A stretch of 64,000 bases of DNA from assembly GCA_958450325.1 (NCBI GenBank), contig OY288257.1, forward strand, positions 34,242,771-34,306,770, in the 5' to 3' direction. How positions within the stretch are numbered: position 1 is the first letter of the stretch; each line of letters opens with the position of its first letter. Both the position numbers and the translations under genes were made by a program. Below are positions 1 to 10,968 of this stretch, piece after piece. A model generated the notes under the pieces. It searched no databases. It had not been told where the DNA came from and saw only the letters and a program-made list of their open reading frames with translations. Source of the stretch: Agrostemma githago (taxonomy: Eukaryota > Streptophyta > Magnoliopsida > Caryophyllales > Caryophyllaceae).

Positions 1-22
1 ACTACACCTTGGCCGGACAAAT
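1..22 (+). other. Possible Athila-like internal scrap left of the CACTA end
   Basis: The first 19 bases resemble the non-coding stretch of element A near 21812-21830 (ACTACACC followed by GGCCGGACA in both). This suggests the CACTA-like element landed inside an older Athila-like copy. The match is very short. Confidence 0.3.
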
Positions 23-66
23 CACTAGTACAAAACATCAAATAGACAACTTTTTTTTTTTGCCAT

Positions 67-232
67 AGACAACTGACTTACAACAGTTGAGTAGTTTGGA
101 GTTGTATATTAGTCTAAGCATAGACATCTGTTTTACAACAGTTGTCTATTGGTTAATTAACAACTGTTTTTCTAGAACAACAGTTGTTTATTACGTATAT
201 AGACAACTGTTTTTCTAAAACAACAGTTGTCT
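67..232. repeat. Subterminal hairpin repeats of the CACTA-like end
   Basis: Four copies of an inverted repeat, near 67-90, 122-147, 161-188 and 201-232. Each is built as ACAACTG, a short T/A-rich loop, then CAACAGTTGT. The fourth is longest and nearly perfect. Clustered subterminal repeats are the known transposase-binding layout of CACTA elements. Confidence 0.7.
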
Positions 233-553
233 ATATACATAATAGGCAACTATATTCTGAAATACGTATATATAGATATTTTCTTATATACGTATACATA
301 TTTTATGTTTTTTTAATAATTCTTAAATACGTACATATTAACAAACCATAAAAAAGGAATACCATAGCGAATAATTGAACAAAAGAAGTTACATTTTTAT
401 AAAATCCAACATCCAAAAGATACATAAAATCATTATCCAACATCCAACATCCAAAAGGTACACGTAAAATCATTATCCATGTCCAAAAGTACCTAAAACC
501 ATAATCCAACTAACACCTTGTCCGCATAAGGTAATCCGATGCGTCATATACGA

Positions 554-811
554 CTAATTATTAAGGAAATAATCCGCCCATAATCCACGAACCTCATCAA
601 TATCTTCTTGAGAATATGGCATCATATCGTTGAAATGCTACAAAATCAATAATATAAATGAACTAATTATTTTGTTTCAATTATGTGCATAAAACAAATG
701 ATTGAAACAAGAGAAAGTATGAAAACCCAAGTCTTACTTCATTGACAGTTCTCTTCAAATCAGAACGAGTGATAATTTCGATCATATATCTCATCACGTA
801 ATAACCGCACT
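554..811 (-). CDS. Ulp1-like (peptidase C48) C-terminal exons, transposon-encoded
   Basis: Two exons read on the minus strand. The first (about 811-738) encodes a stretch starting CGYYVMRYM, which matches the catalytic-cysteine block of Ulp1/SENP-like proteases carried by CACTA elements. It ends at a GTAAGA donor. The intron runs to a TAG acceptor at 638-640, and the last exon (637-554) encodes 27 residues including DIDEVRGLW, ending in TAG. Reading frame is kept across the junction. The family cleaves SUMO-like conjugates; its role in transposons is unknown. The catalytic His/Asp region would lie upstream (higher coordinates) and I could not find it, so the gene is partial or degraded. It could also be a host Ulp1 fragment, but the adjacent CACTA terminus argues for the transposon. 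Confidence 0.6.
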
Positions 812-2319
812 CTGTTTTCCGAGCATGAGGAGCCGACTACATTGCAACAAGTATAACAGTAAGAGTCGTAGAAATGACAAAATACAAGATACAACATACA
901 CATACATACATACAGCAGGAGGGAATTCAGGATATAACAAAGTGTAATTCAACACATTCAATTCCTTGAAGAGGCATACATACAGCAACAGAAATAATGG
1001 AAGACCCCAAGAAGGAATTGAAGAAGAGAGGGAACACACACATTATTTCTTTATTTATTCAATCAAATGAAGAATGAAGGAAAGAAAGAGATTCTCGGTT
1101 TAGCTAATTATGGTATGGAAATAAAAAACAAACCAACCAACCAAGGAAGGAACTGAATACGAGTAGTGGAGGAGTACTAATACTACTCCTATATTCTGGT
1201 TGTCAAAAGAATAAAACGTTAGTTTATGACAGCTCCAAACTGTCCAAACTGTCCTTCCGAGGCCATTTGGGGTCGATATATATGTATGAGTCGGGTTGGG
1301 TTAGTTTATGATAGCTCTTTCTTTCTGTTTATGTTGATTCTAGAATAAGGGAAGGTAGATAGAGTGAGGGAGTGAGGGAGTAATGAGGGAAAATAAACGA
1401 GAAATGAGAAAGGGAGGAGATGCATTGGCATTGGCATCATCATCGATAAAACTTAGCAGTTTTTTACCACCAATCAACACAACAACAGCAGTAGCAGACC
1501 TAAACCATCCCAAAACTGAACCAAAATGCCTGAGCAATATCAAAATAGCTGCTACTGCGCTTTCATATGATGCTAAACAGACAGCAATAATAATGGAAGA
1601 ATGTTCACCATCCCTCATCTCTCCACCATCTTCCGCCTTTGCTTCCGCCCTACAACCCCCCTACATTTGTCGAAGAGCCTTAACCCCCCCTTGACACTAG
1701 CAGTAATAGTAACAGTAACATGGATGACACAATTTCAGCATGAGTACGTATAGACCTGACCACTCGACATCCAACTGAAGATAATCGTGTGAGCCGTACG
1801 TGACCTAGGATGACTGCCCTGACCGTTTATAATAGAAAACGAACCGCTAAAATGACCTGGCCTAACACGAGTTAACCTGATTGTGTCTGACCCGAAAATG
1901 GCACGGTTTGAACTGACCAACCTCCAACCCGAACCCAACTCTGTTGACCCGTTTGTACCGAATACATAGTACATATCATCAAACACACGCTGACACGCAC
2001 CACATGAACAAAGAATTTGGATTACCACCAGAAAAAAATAAGTTGCTTGGTTTTAGCTACCATTTCTGTTAGGGCAATTCTCGCAAATTACATCAACAAT
2101 AATCCCAAATCACCCAGATTGAACCAATCAACACAATCACAAGCCTCATTTTTTCATCATAGAAGCAAACGATTCATATAATATACGAGGTTTAAATAAG
2201 TACATACATTAACTTTCACCCACTGCGGAAAACTAAGAACATATGAGCAAAGCTAATACAGAGCATCCACATAAAGTCATAGATAGTTAAGAAGAAAAAT
2301 GAAAACTCAAGTCTTACCT

Positions 2320-2567
2320 CATCGACGGTTCTCTACAAATCATGGGATCTGGAAGACGTCTCATTTGCACGTGTTTGTTCTGTAGTTCTGTTCTTATTTC
2401 ATTGAAGAAGTATGGCCATAACCTGAAAATATATGAACATAGATGATGACAGTTAGATATACATACCATCTTGCTTTTAAAAGGGAAAAAAAATTGAAAA
2501 GGAGGAAATAGATCACCTCATCAGTAGAATAAGCTCTATATTGTGACAAACCATTTGTCAAAATACC
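2320..2567 (-). pseudogene. Exon-like blocks upstream of the Ulp1-like exons
   Basis: Two minus-strand blocks have good splice borders. One is 2567-2517: CAG acceptor, 17 open codons, then GTGATC. The other is 2422-2320: CAG acceptor, then a GTAAGACTT donor. The end of the second block and its donor resemble the end of the exon at 738, including the first bases of the intron, so one is probably a partial duplicate of the other. In the frame matching that exon, the second block carries a stop. I read them as remnants of a transposon gene; product unknown. Confidence 0.3.
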
Positions 2568-2758
2568 CTGAAGAAATTTACACCAAATATCTTAGATTCT
2601 CACCCCATGTCATATCTTTTATGAACACACTTGACACTACTAGAAATGATCAATGACTGTGTGCTAGGATTTGAATGAATCAGGGCAGTTGAGTTAGGCC
2701 GAAAATACCTGTTTATCTTCTATAAGGAGCAAAGGCCTTCAAGGAGAAAGCAAAGGAA

Positions 2759-4388
2759 TACTGGGCGGGATTTGTCGTGCATCCCGTCGTCAAATAAATA
2801 ACCAACTAACCTAACTAGGGTAGCTAGGGAAAGTCGGGTCGAATCCACAGGGACGGAAATGCGTTCGAACTAATGGGTGCTACGGTCTTGCACTAGGTTC
2901 GAGACGAGCTAATCTAGGGGGTTGGCTATGGACTAGGCTAAGGTCTAAACAAGGAAAAGGAAGACAAAACAAGTAACTAACGACTAAGGGCAGCTAATAA
3001 ATCGATAAGAAGGAAAACTAGGGTTAGGTCGGGTTCATGGAGTGATGGGATGGTCGAGGAAGAGCTAAGGTGAAGGGGTAGTCGGGTAATCTAGGTGTAG
3101 TCCGGGTTCTCGCTACGTAGACCGACCTAGAGGTTCTTGATAGAACCCATCTTAGCGACACACATGACAAACGGGGTTACTAGGGTGCTATCGTAGCCTA
3201 GGTCACGTCCGGGCTCTCGCTACGTAGACCGACCTAGGGGTCGTCCTCACCGGGCTCTCGCTACGTAGTGAGGGAACCAAACCCACGAGCAAACCACCAC
3301 CCACAAGAGAAAAGGCAAGAAAAACAAGCATATGCATATACATGTCATTCAAGCATTTCATCAAACATGTTCCATGCATCTAACCAAGAGGAAACCCAGA
3401 ACTTCCACCAACATCTCCAACAAACCCTTAATCATCCACAATCACAACCAATCACCCTAATAACCCTAGCAAGAGTCTACTCAAACATATCTAATCTAAA
3501 ACTAACACTAACAAGATGAAATAACTCAAGAACAAGAGCATACATATCTAAAACTAACAAAGATGATGAACAAAACAATAAACAAGATATAAAGATAGAA
3601 ACTTGATTACTAAAACAAAGATTAAGAGAAAGGAAAAGAGATTATACCATACTAGAGAGGATGAAAAGAAGAAATCTTGCATAAATGGAAGAAAACCCAA
3701 ATACATCAACCAAGGTTGTCAATCTTGGTTGGCTTCTTCAAGAATTCCCAAAATACAAGAGTTAAACTAGGATTAAGGACTAATTACCGAATAATGTACA
3801 CTAATCTACGCTAATCTATGCTAAACTAGACTAGGGTTTAATGTCTAATGAAGCCTCCCTCTAAACAAAACAAGGGAAAAGTATATATAGGGTTCCAAGT
3901 GGAAAGGAGAATGAAAGAAACATTGCGTGCTGCCCCCTGCTCCTTCCCGCCCGGGACGGCATGGTCCCGACCGGGACGGGTTCAGATCAGTAGGGTCTCC
4001 TTTTGTGCACCTCAACCGGGACCGGTTGAGGCCATCCCGAACGGGATGAGCCTTGTAGGCCTCCTTTAAGCTCCTTTTGGTCCCTCCTTGCCTCTCAGGG
4101 GTTTCTCATCGATTCTCGGGACTCGCGATCGGGTCTCAGAGGCTCGGGATTGGGTCCCAAGTTCTCGGGGTCGAATCCAAGGCATCGAGTGATCGTTCCT
4201 TCACTTCGTTGGCTCCAAAAAGTGTATGTATTGAGTCGGAATCGCTTCAACTCTTCATGAATGGTCTCGGGAACCTGAAACGAGCTAAAGGAAGCATAAG
4301 TAACCCATAAATCGCTCCCAAGGAGCGATTCCACAAGGAAAATGGGACCAAAACACTACGAAATAGGCACTACAAACTACACTTATCA
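2759..4388 (-). repeat. Element C 3' LTR (left copy)
   Basis: About 1630 bp, matching the right copy 28831-30034 apart from a block missing there. In element orientation it starts TGATAAGTGTAG next to the polypurine tract. It carries degenerate TCCCGRYCGGGA palindromes (about 3946-4050), a TATATATA box near 3884-3890, and several copies of the GCGAGAGCCCGG box between 3100 and 3270. Confidence 0.88.
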
Positions 4389-4402
4389 ATTCCCCCACAC
4401 TT
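4389..4402 (-). other. Polypurine tract of element C
   Basis: Read on the minus strand this is AAGTGTGGGGGAAT directly before the LTR start TGATAAG. Same position and sequence as in elements A, D and H. Confidence 0.8.
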
Positions 4403-5319
4403 AACCCTAACTCGCCCTCGAGTAAGCACATACTAACTACTAAACTAGCCGAGCGGGTATTAGCGCACCCTGCGCCCTTTCAACTCACGCGAGTACACTT
4501 AGAGGAAAAGTACACTCCGCAAGGCAAGTAAGGTCTTGCGACAAAACTATGGATGCAACCGGACACAACTACACATAAACAACAAACACACAAACAAACG
4601 AACACAAGGTTGCACCCAAAGAAAAACAAATACCGCTTCCCTCAACAAAGCGGTGAAAAGACACCGGTTTAGGACTCAAGGCAAGTGACAACGTTCCTAA
4701 GCTAGCAATACAAACCAAGATGAACTAAACCCTAATAGTATGACGTTGGCAACTTACCTAGATTCCTCCTAACCTTCTAAGAACGTACTACGGGATGATC
4801 GGCGGAGTGGAAAAGGGATGAACCACGGTGTTAGTCGACACTGTAGGTAAGTGAGACCCCGCCCCCTTTAGCGATGAGCCAAGAGGGTCGTCCCATGCCC
4901 GAAACCGCCTAACTAGTCCAAGTAAAAAGGTGGATAAGATTGCAAAATGAGGGAAGACCGACCATTACCGCTATCATCCTTCCTAGGGACTCGGTCCTTT
5001 GGTAGGCTCTTCACGGTAATAGTCGGTAAAAGGCTTATTTTTGTGGGGTTAGGATAATTTTGTGAGGCGATTTCCTTTGGCATCTTTCTTTTGCATTTGG
5101 CTTTTGAGTTTCTATGCCATTTCTTTTTCTTCTTTTGTATTTTGTTTTTCTTGGCTTTTTGTGCCTTTTCTTTTTCTTCAATCTTTTCTTTCTTTCATTT
5201 TCTTTCTTTTTCTTTTCTTTGCCCTTTTTGGCTTGATATGAGCTGTAGACATTTCTTTTTGCAACAAGAAAGAGAGATTTCACAAATTGCAATTTTATTG
5301 TGCGGATATGTGTAGGAGG
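4403..5319 (-). other. Element C non-coding interior, part 1
   Basis: No ORF of interest. It matches the 3' non-coding part of elements A and D in reverse and includes a low-complexity purine-rich run (about 5090-5230 on the minus strand). It stops at the TAGGG target site of element A. Confidence 0.7.
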
Positions 5320-5324
5320 TAGGG
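5320..5324. other. Target duplication TAGGG, left side of element A
   Basis: TAGGG here is repeated at 25284-25288 directly outside element A's 3' LTR. Confidence 0.9.
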
Positions 5325-5666
5325 TGATAAGTGTAGTTTGTAGTGCCTATTTTACTGTGTTTTGGTCCCATTTTCCTTGTGGAATCACTCCTTGGGAGCG
5401 GTTTATGGGCTACTTATGCTTCCTTTAGTTCGTTTCAGGTTCCCGAGACCATTTGTGAAGAGTTGGAGCAAATCCGACTCGATACATACACTTTTTTGAG
5501 CCAACGAAGTGAAGGAACGATCACTCGGTGCCTTGGATTCGACCCCGAGACCTTGGGACCCAATCCGGAGCCTCCGAGACCCGATCCCGAGTCCCGAGAA
5601 TCGATGAGAAACCCATGAGAGGCAAGGAGGGGCCAAAATGAGCTTAAAGGAGGCCTACAAGGCTCA

Positions 5667-5830
5667 TCCCGGTCGGGATGGCCTCAACCGGTCCCGGCTG
5701 AGGTGCACAAAAGACACACCTTCTGACTTGGGTCCGTCCCGGTCGGGACCAGCCCGTCCCGGTCGGGATGAGCCCGTCCCGGTCGGGACCAGCCCGTCCC
5801 GGTCGGGATGAGCCCGTCCCGGTCGGGACC
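5667..5830. repeat. Palindrome cluster TCCCGGTCGGGA in A 5' LTR
   Basis: One leading copy, then five tightly spaced copies of GTCCCGGTCGGGA separated by alternating CCAGCCC and TGAGCCC spacers (repeat unit about 20 bp, higher-order 40 bp). The matching place in the 3' LTR has only two copies after the leading one. Confidence 0.9.
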
Positions 5831-5883
5831 GTGGTGCTGCAGCCGCGCTTCACTTATTTCTTCCTCCTTCATTATTGTACCCA

Positions 5884-5891
5884 TATAAATA
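5884..5891 (+). promoter_or_regulatory. TATA box of element A 5' LTR
   Basis: TATAAATA about 50 bp downstream of the palindrome cluster. The same box is at 24214-24221 in the 3' LTR and 48582-48589 in element H's LTR. Confidence 0.6.
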
Positions 5892-6956
5892 CTTCCCTCT
5901 TGTATTGTTTATGGATCTTATCTTACCCTAGACTCTCTTAGGCCTCCATTAAGCATTCAAACCCTAGATTAGTGTTCCTCACATTAGTTTTAATCTCTCT
6001 TTAATCTTTAGTTAATCATTGTAATTAGTCTTTTATTAAGGGGATTCTTGAAGATTATTCCAAGCTTGACAACCTTGGGGTTTTATTTGGGTTTCTTATT
6101 TATACAAGTTCTCTTCTCTTTTTTACTCTTGTTCATTGTTATTCATTCAAGTTTGAATCTTTACTATTTTGTTCATTGTTATTGTTTGTTCATAATGGAT
6201 GTTTTGTTTATAATGTTGTTTTCTCTTATTATTGTTATGGGTAGTTTGTTAATGAGTGAGTAGTCTCCTTGTGGGGTTAGTAGGGGGATTAGGGGTAGAT
6301 TATGGGTGATTAGGGTTGATTAGGGAAAAAGGGTGAATCTTTGTTGTTAGTCACATATTGGGCACTCTATGTGTTTGTTGAACTGCTTGTGTGAGTTGTA
6401 GTGGCCATGCTTCCCATACTTGTGCTCATCTTCTCATTGCTTGTCTATTATGTGGTTGTGTTGAGAATAGTCATAGTCACGAGAGTGCGGACTATGGTCT
6501 ACGTAGCGAGAGCCCGGACCAACCTCGACATCGGTCTACGTAGCGAGAGCCCGGACCGACTCTAGCAACTAGGAGACACCTATACCCTTGATCACCCAAT
6601 TACCCATCTACACTTATGAACCCGACCTACCCCACTTCCTTTCATATTTGAGTTCAACCTCTTAGTTAGTCATCATTTACTCTAGTTTACTTGTTAGTTT
6701 GATCATTAGTTATCCCATTTTAGCATCGTTTTAGATAGTCATTGTTAGTCCACTTCCTTCATCTCCAACCATAATAGTTTACCATTTATCGCTTTCTTTG
6801 TGTTCGTTTTGGTATCCTAGTCTCGTTTTAGGTGGACATAGTCTACACTTTGCAACACTGTCTCCGTAGATATCGACCCTACTTGCCCTAGCTACCCACT
6901 AGGAATAGTCGGTTATTTATTGACGGTGGGACCCACGACGAATCCTACCATCAATT

Positions 6957-6973
6957 TGGCGCCGTTACCGGGG
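6957..6973 (+). other. Primer binding site (tRNA-Asp) of element A
   Basis: TGGCGCCGTTACCGGGG, three bases after the LTR. It complements the 3' end of plant tRNA-Asp(GUC) with one mismatch (A for G at the tenth base). tRNA-Asp priming is typical of Athila elements. Confidence 0.85.
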
Positions 6974-7180
6974 ACGGTGCATTGTTTAGATTTAATTTGC
7001 TTATAGCTAGACTTTGTTACCCCTCTTTGTGCTCTTCTATCATCTAGTGTGCATATTTTAGACATTTTCTTTGTTTTTACCGCTTTCTTTTCTCTTTGTC
7101 TCTAGTTGTGCTTGTTTATTGTCGTTGCCTAGTGCCCATAAAGCACTAGGTGTTCTCACGTTTGCTTAAGTGTGTAGTGT

Positions 7181-8299
7181 ATGCCTAGGAGGGGAGGCGA
7201 TTTCTTTCTCTTCAATCCAGAGCCGGAGAGACTCTTTAGAGCCTTTCGCCAACGGACGATTGATCGGGTTAGACACTCTCAACCGGGTACTAGCAATACC
7301 CATCAAGAGCAAGCTCAAGGATCCGACTTTAACGAGTCACCTCGAGAGACGGCTAGAGGGACCTTTATCAATCCCTTCGGCAATTCTAGTCCTAGTTCCC
7401 CCTCTTCATCAACATCAACACCGTCTACACCATCTTCTCCCTTACATCCAATTATGCCGAAGTTTTCATCTCACTCCACTCTTACGGAAGATGTCTTGCC
7501 GGGACCGAGTGCTTTACCGGATACTTATACCGGGAATTTTGTGGCAAAGACACAATTCATACAACTTGTGGAGAGAAATCAATTTAGTGGTTTGCCCACC
7601 GAAGACCCGCACCAACACATGGAGACCTTCTCCGATTATTGCGATGCTATCTCCCAAACCGGGGTTACACAAGATCAAATCCGTTGGGTATTATTTCCGT
7701 TCTCATTAATTGGAAAGGCAAAACAATGAATTAAGAGTCTCGATAGGGCAACCATGGGTATCGATACTTGGAAGAAACTTGTATTGGCGTTCTACCAAAA
7801 GTTTTATCCTCCAGAGAAGACAAATTTGCTTAGGGCCTCCATCACCGGTTTCCAACAACGGGATGAAGAGAGCCTTTATGAAGCTTGGGAGCGGTTTAAA
7901 TCTTTGGTGAGATTGTGCCCCCACCATGGACTTTCACAATGGTTCTTAGTCCAACAATTTTGGAACGGTCTTTATGAGGACTCAAGATCTATACTCAATA
8001 TGGGCTCCAATGGTAGGTTTACCTAGGTCGATGACGATCAAACTTGGGCAAGAATCGAAGAGATGGCGGTGCACAACTCCCAATACTCAAGGCCTAGAAA
8101 GGCGAATCGAGGAGGTAGGCACGAGGTCGATGCCATTACCCAATTGAGCATTGACCTTGGAGCTCGATTAAAAACCCACATGGAGACTATTGACAAGAAT
8201 CTCCAAAGCCACCTCAATCAAGTTCAAAGCTCTAGTTCCTTCAACCAACACTCGGTTCATGACATTAATGCCTTGGGAGTTGTGTCTCCTACACCTTAC
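7181..8299 (+). pseudogene. gag: Athila-like gag, N-terminal part (element A)
   Basis: Begins at ATG 7181 and stays in one frame for 373 codons up to the insertion point of element B. Recognisable Athila capsid blocks are FSGLPTEDPHQHMETF, FPFSLIGKAK, FYQKFYPPEKTNLLR and ESLYEAWERFKSL. Gag would form the cytoplasmic virus-like particle. Two stops break it: TGA at 7727-7729, where the family has Trp, and TAG at 8024-8026. The frame resumes after B at 18561 with exact codon phase, which shows the two parts were one gene before B landed. Confidence in family is high; it is not functional as it stands. Confidence 0.9.
8295..8299. other. Target duplication CTTAC, left side of element B
   Basis: CTTAC is repeated at 18556-18560 just outside the other LTR of B. 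Removing B and one CTTAC rejoins A's gag in frame. Confidence 0.92.
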
Positions 8300-9097
8300 C
8301 GTGGACATGACATAGGTCCACCCCGACGCGGCCACGCGTGGGTTTGGGGAGGCGAATGAATCTCCATATGAGAATGGATCGAATTGAAATTTAGGTCTAT
8401 GTGGAGTCGCCACCGAATTTTGTGGTTATTCGGAACCGTTCGAGCCCACTCTATGTCGTAGTGGGCCGTATACAAAATACGGCCCATTTCCGATGTCAGA
8501 GTTTATTGGGCTCGTCCCTTTGCATTTTATACCGATACCGACATTATCGGATATCGTGTATTGAATGACTCTCGTGCGCCAACGGTTTCGGGCATCCGGA
8601 AACCGAGGTTCTGAGTAAGGGGTGAGGGTACGTGTTGGGAAGCCCACAAAGGACACCCAACCCCGCCCGCACATTAGCGGCCTCTACTAAGAATTCGAAT
8701 GACTTACAATACGCGCGTTAGTAAAACGGGAAAATGATATGCAAAGATTTATTTTCCCTAAACATGTGAATGGAAATGAAACGGGTTTCTAAGTCAATTT
8801 AATGCAATTAATTCTACGTCAAAGTGAAATTTTAGCATGTGGGTTCATTTAGTACAATAAACAAACAATAATTAAATTGACAAGAGAAATAACAAACGCG
8901 TTAGTAATGATGTAATGAAATAACGAATAATAACGGTTTGTGCAAATATGAGATGAGAAGATGCAAATGTGATGATGTATGTTTTGAAAAGATAGTATAC
9001 ATGTGATTAATTAAGCACATGTTGACCTAAGTCGTAAAATACTATCGAGTTTCGAAAATAGAATAATGTACGATTTATTGTGTTAATCGTTATGGGT

Positions 9098-9319
9098 CAC
9101 TCGATCGAGTGGTCGATGGACTCGATCGAGTGGACCTGTAAAACACGATTCTGTTTGCGCTACAGACCGTACTCGGCCGAGTTACTGACCAACTCGGTCG
9201 AGTACATGGCCACTCGACCGAGTCACTGTGAGACTCGATCGAGTGGTGGTCGTAATTAACGTTCTGACTCGATTTTAGGGTGTCACTCGTTCGAGTGACT
9301 AAGGCACTCGGTCAAGTGG
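9098..9319. repeat. Palindrome cluster ACTCGRYCGAGT, B left LTR, group 1
   Basis: About eight copies of a 12-bp palindrome (ACTCGATCGAGT, ACTCGGCCGAGT, ACTCGACCGAGT and one- or two-base variants) at irregular spacing. The same cluster lies at 16697-16919 in the right LTR. Confidence 0.9.
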
Positions 9320-10460
9320 CACCTGTACGAACTTGGTTCGTTTGCAATTTAATTGTTGATTTTGAAATTGCTTTTGATTTTTGATAATTCGACGGTTTTA
9401 CCAAACCGGACATAAATATTGCACAATTTATGTTCGACTTGGCTTTTTTATAAATCGCGAATTTTGTTGAACCGAATATAAATATTGTTGAATTTATACC
9501 CGATTCCAATTATGAATACTCGTTGTATCCCATGTTCGATTATTTGAATCGATATGGAATATTAGAGTGAAATAAAAATAAATAAATTGATTTTAGTCGT
9601 TTTAAATTAATTATCGTGATATGAACAAATCACGTTAATTAATTTATGCGACTTGATCGTTAGATTCGATATCCAATTATGAGATTGGTATCGAATCTAA
9701 GATCAACGCTTTACTCGAATAAAAAAAGGACTTGATTCCCTCGACTTCTCCGACATCGAAAAAAATCCCTAGGGATTGTGATGTCGGATCCGTGTCAACG
9801 GGTTTCGACCCTTATTAAAATTGATTTTAAAAATTGATGAATGCAAGATTGATGATGATGATGACGAGAAATAATAACGAATTGTTGTTTAAGTTAATTT
9901 ATCTCAATAATCAAATAGTCGGGGTATCGGGATAAGCAACCGACGACGCGTGTGCAGTACACTTGTATATGCGGTTTTCCTTATCCCGATATCCTTCTTA
10001 TTCGACACAAATCGATAAATATTTTAATGCTTTGGTATTAGTAGTATTATCGATATTATGACGCAACGAACGAAATAAATAAAAAAACGAAAAAAAGACG
10101 AAGAAAAAGGAGACGGACGACGAAGAGAGAAAGGGAAGAAAAGAGAGGGTTTTGACACCCTCAACCTACATGTTCTTGTCTCGGTGCGGACTCGTAACCG
10201 TGGCTTCAACACAAGAGTCTTCGAGGTTTTATGTAGGTTAAGTTGTGGTGGCTCGGGATTGATTCCTAAAACTAGGTTTAGGGTTTTTGCTAGTGTAGAA
10301 TTGCTAAGGTTTGATTAGGGTTTGTAAAAGACGTAGTATGTGTGTGTGTGTGTAGGGTTGCTCTAGGATGTATTAGGGTTGTGAAAAGTTGCAAAAAGTT
10401 TGTAATTGTGTTGCATGGGGGTTGCTTATATAGGCATGGCTAGGGCACCGATTTAGGGTT

Positions 10461-10565
10461 ACTCGACCGAGTATGGGGCTAACTCGGTCGAGTGGCCCAT
10501 GAAGCCTGCCGCCGGGCTTGAAGCACGCCCACTCGATCGAGTGGGTGGGTCACTCGATCGAGTGG
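10461..10565. repeat. Palindrome cluster ACTCGRYCGAGT, B left LTR, group 2
   Basis: Four copies: ACTCGACCGAGT, ACTCGGTCGAGT, and two ACTCGATCGAGT. They sit near the U3 start in element orientation. Counterpart at 18062-18166. Confidence 0.9.
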
Positions 10566-10954
10566 CCCAGTCGGGTTGCACGGGTCCATTGTTTTGGACC
10601 TTGACTTTGGGTGTTTGATGGGTTTTGTGTTTGACTTGGACTTTTGAGGATTGTATGGCTGTTTTGTGTGTCTCGGAAACGACTTTGACCGGGGTTGACC
10701 CAATCGCTAAAAGTCGGTTTTTATTCCGGTGTCGGTTTTGGCCCAAATTAGTCTTGTTTGACTCGGAATGATCCACTGGGCCTGAATTTGAGGTTGGTTT
10801 TGTGAAATTTGTACTCCGCAAGTGTGTCAGCCAACGATTAATGGATTTGAGCCCGTATCCGAGCACATAGAAACATGTTAGCGTCCGATCATCATCGGGT
10901 GTTTTTTTTGGAAACTGCCATAGACACCTGGCGGTCAAAATGCGGGTGTCTATA

Positions 10955-10968
10955 GAGCCCCCACTCTG
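10955..10968 (-). other. Polypurine tract of element B
   Basis: On the minus strand CAGAGTGGGGGCTC directly precedes the LTR start. Its place fixes the element's orientation. Confidence 0.8.

Larger units (their letters stand above)
23..2758 (-). mobile_element. CACTA-like (En/Spm) DNA transposon, one end plus degraded coding part
   Basis: A CACTA terminus (CACTAGTACAAAA) starts at 23, preceded by AAT as possible 3-bp target duplication. It is followed by four hairpin-forming subterminal repeats and then, on the minus strand, exons of an Ulp1-type protease gene of the kind carried by plant CACTA elements. The terminus is therefore the 3' end relative to the gene. The opposite terminus is not identified. 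The right limit given is simply where element C begins, so the element may end sooner or resume after 30034. Between about 860 and 2300 I recognise nothing. Confidence 0.55.
5325..6953 (+). repeat. Element A 5' LTR
   Basis: 1629 bp. TATAAATA lies at 5884-5891, a palindrome cluster at 5667-5830, and two copies of the CTACGTAGCGAGAGCCCGG box near 6500-6555. It is 54 bp longer than the 3' LTR (23709-25283), mainly because the palindrome cluster is expanded. Confidence 0.93.
8300..10954 (-). repeat. Element B 3' LTR (left copy)
   Basis: 2655 bp. The outer base at 8300 is C where the other LTR has T (CGTGGACA versus TGTGGACA), and the inner end reads TGTCTATA versus TGTCTACA. It carries two palindrome clusters (9098-9319 and 10461-10565) and a short TG run near 10338. 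Confidence 0.92.

Noticed and set aside
1340..1694. Overlapping ORFs on both strands (103 codons plus, 92 codons minus)
   Set aside because: Neither has a recognisable domain. The composition is uneven and the two strands are open together, so I cannot choose or support either as a gene.
2635..2758. CACTACTAGAAA at 2635 as a second CACTA terminus
   Set aside because: The 12 bases fit a terminus but no subterminal repeats follow before element C, and no partner end was found.
5343..5636. 90-codon ORFs at the start of each Athila-like LTR on both strands
   Set aside because: They recur because the LTR is repeated. Plus and minus frames are open together, and they lie upstream of the TATA box.
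9098..10565. The short palindromic repeats read as a CRISPR-like array
   Set aside because: The units are 12 bp at irregular spacing inside plant retrotransposon LTRs, with no cas genes; not a CRISPR array.
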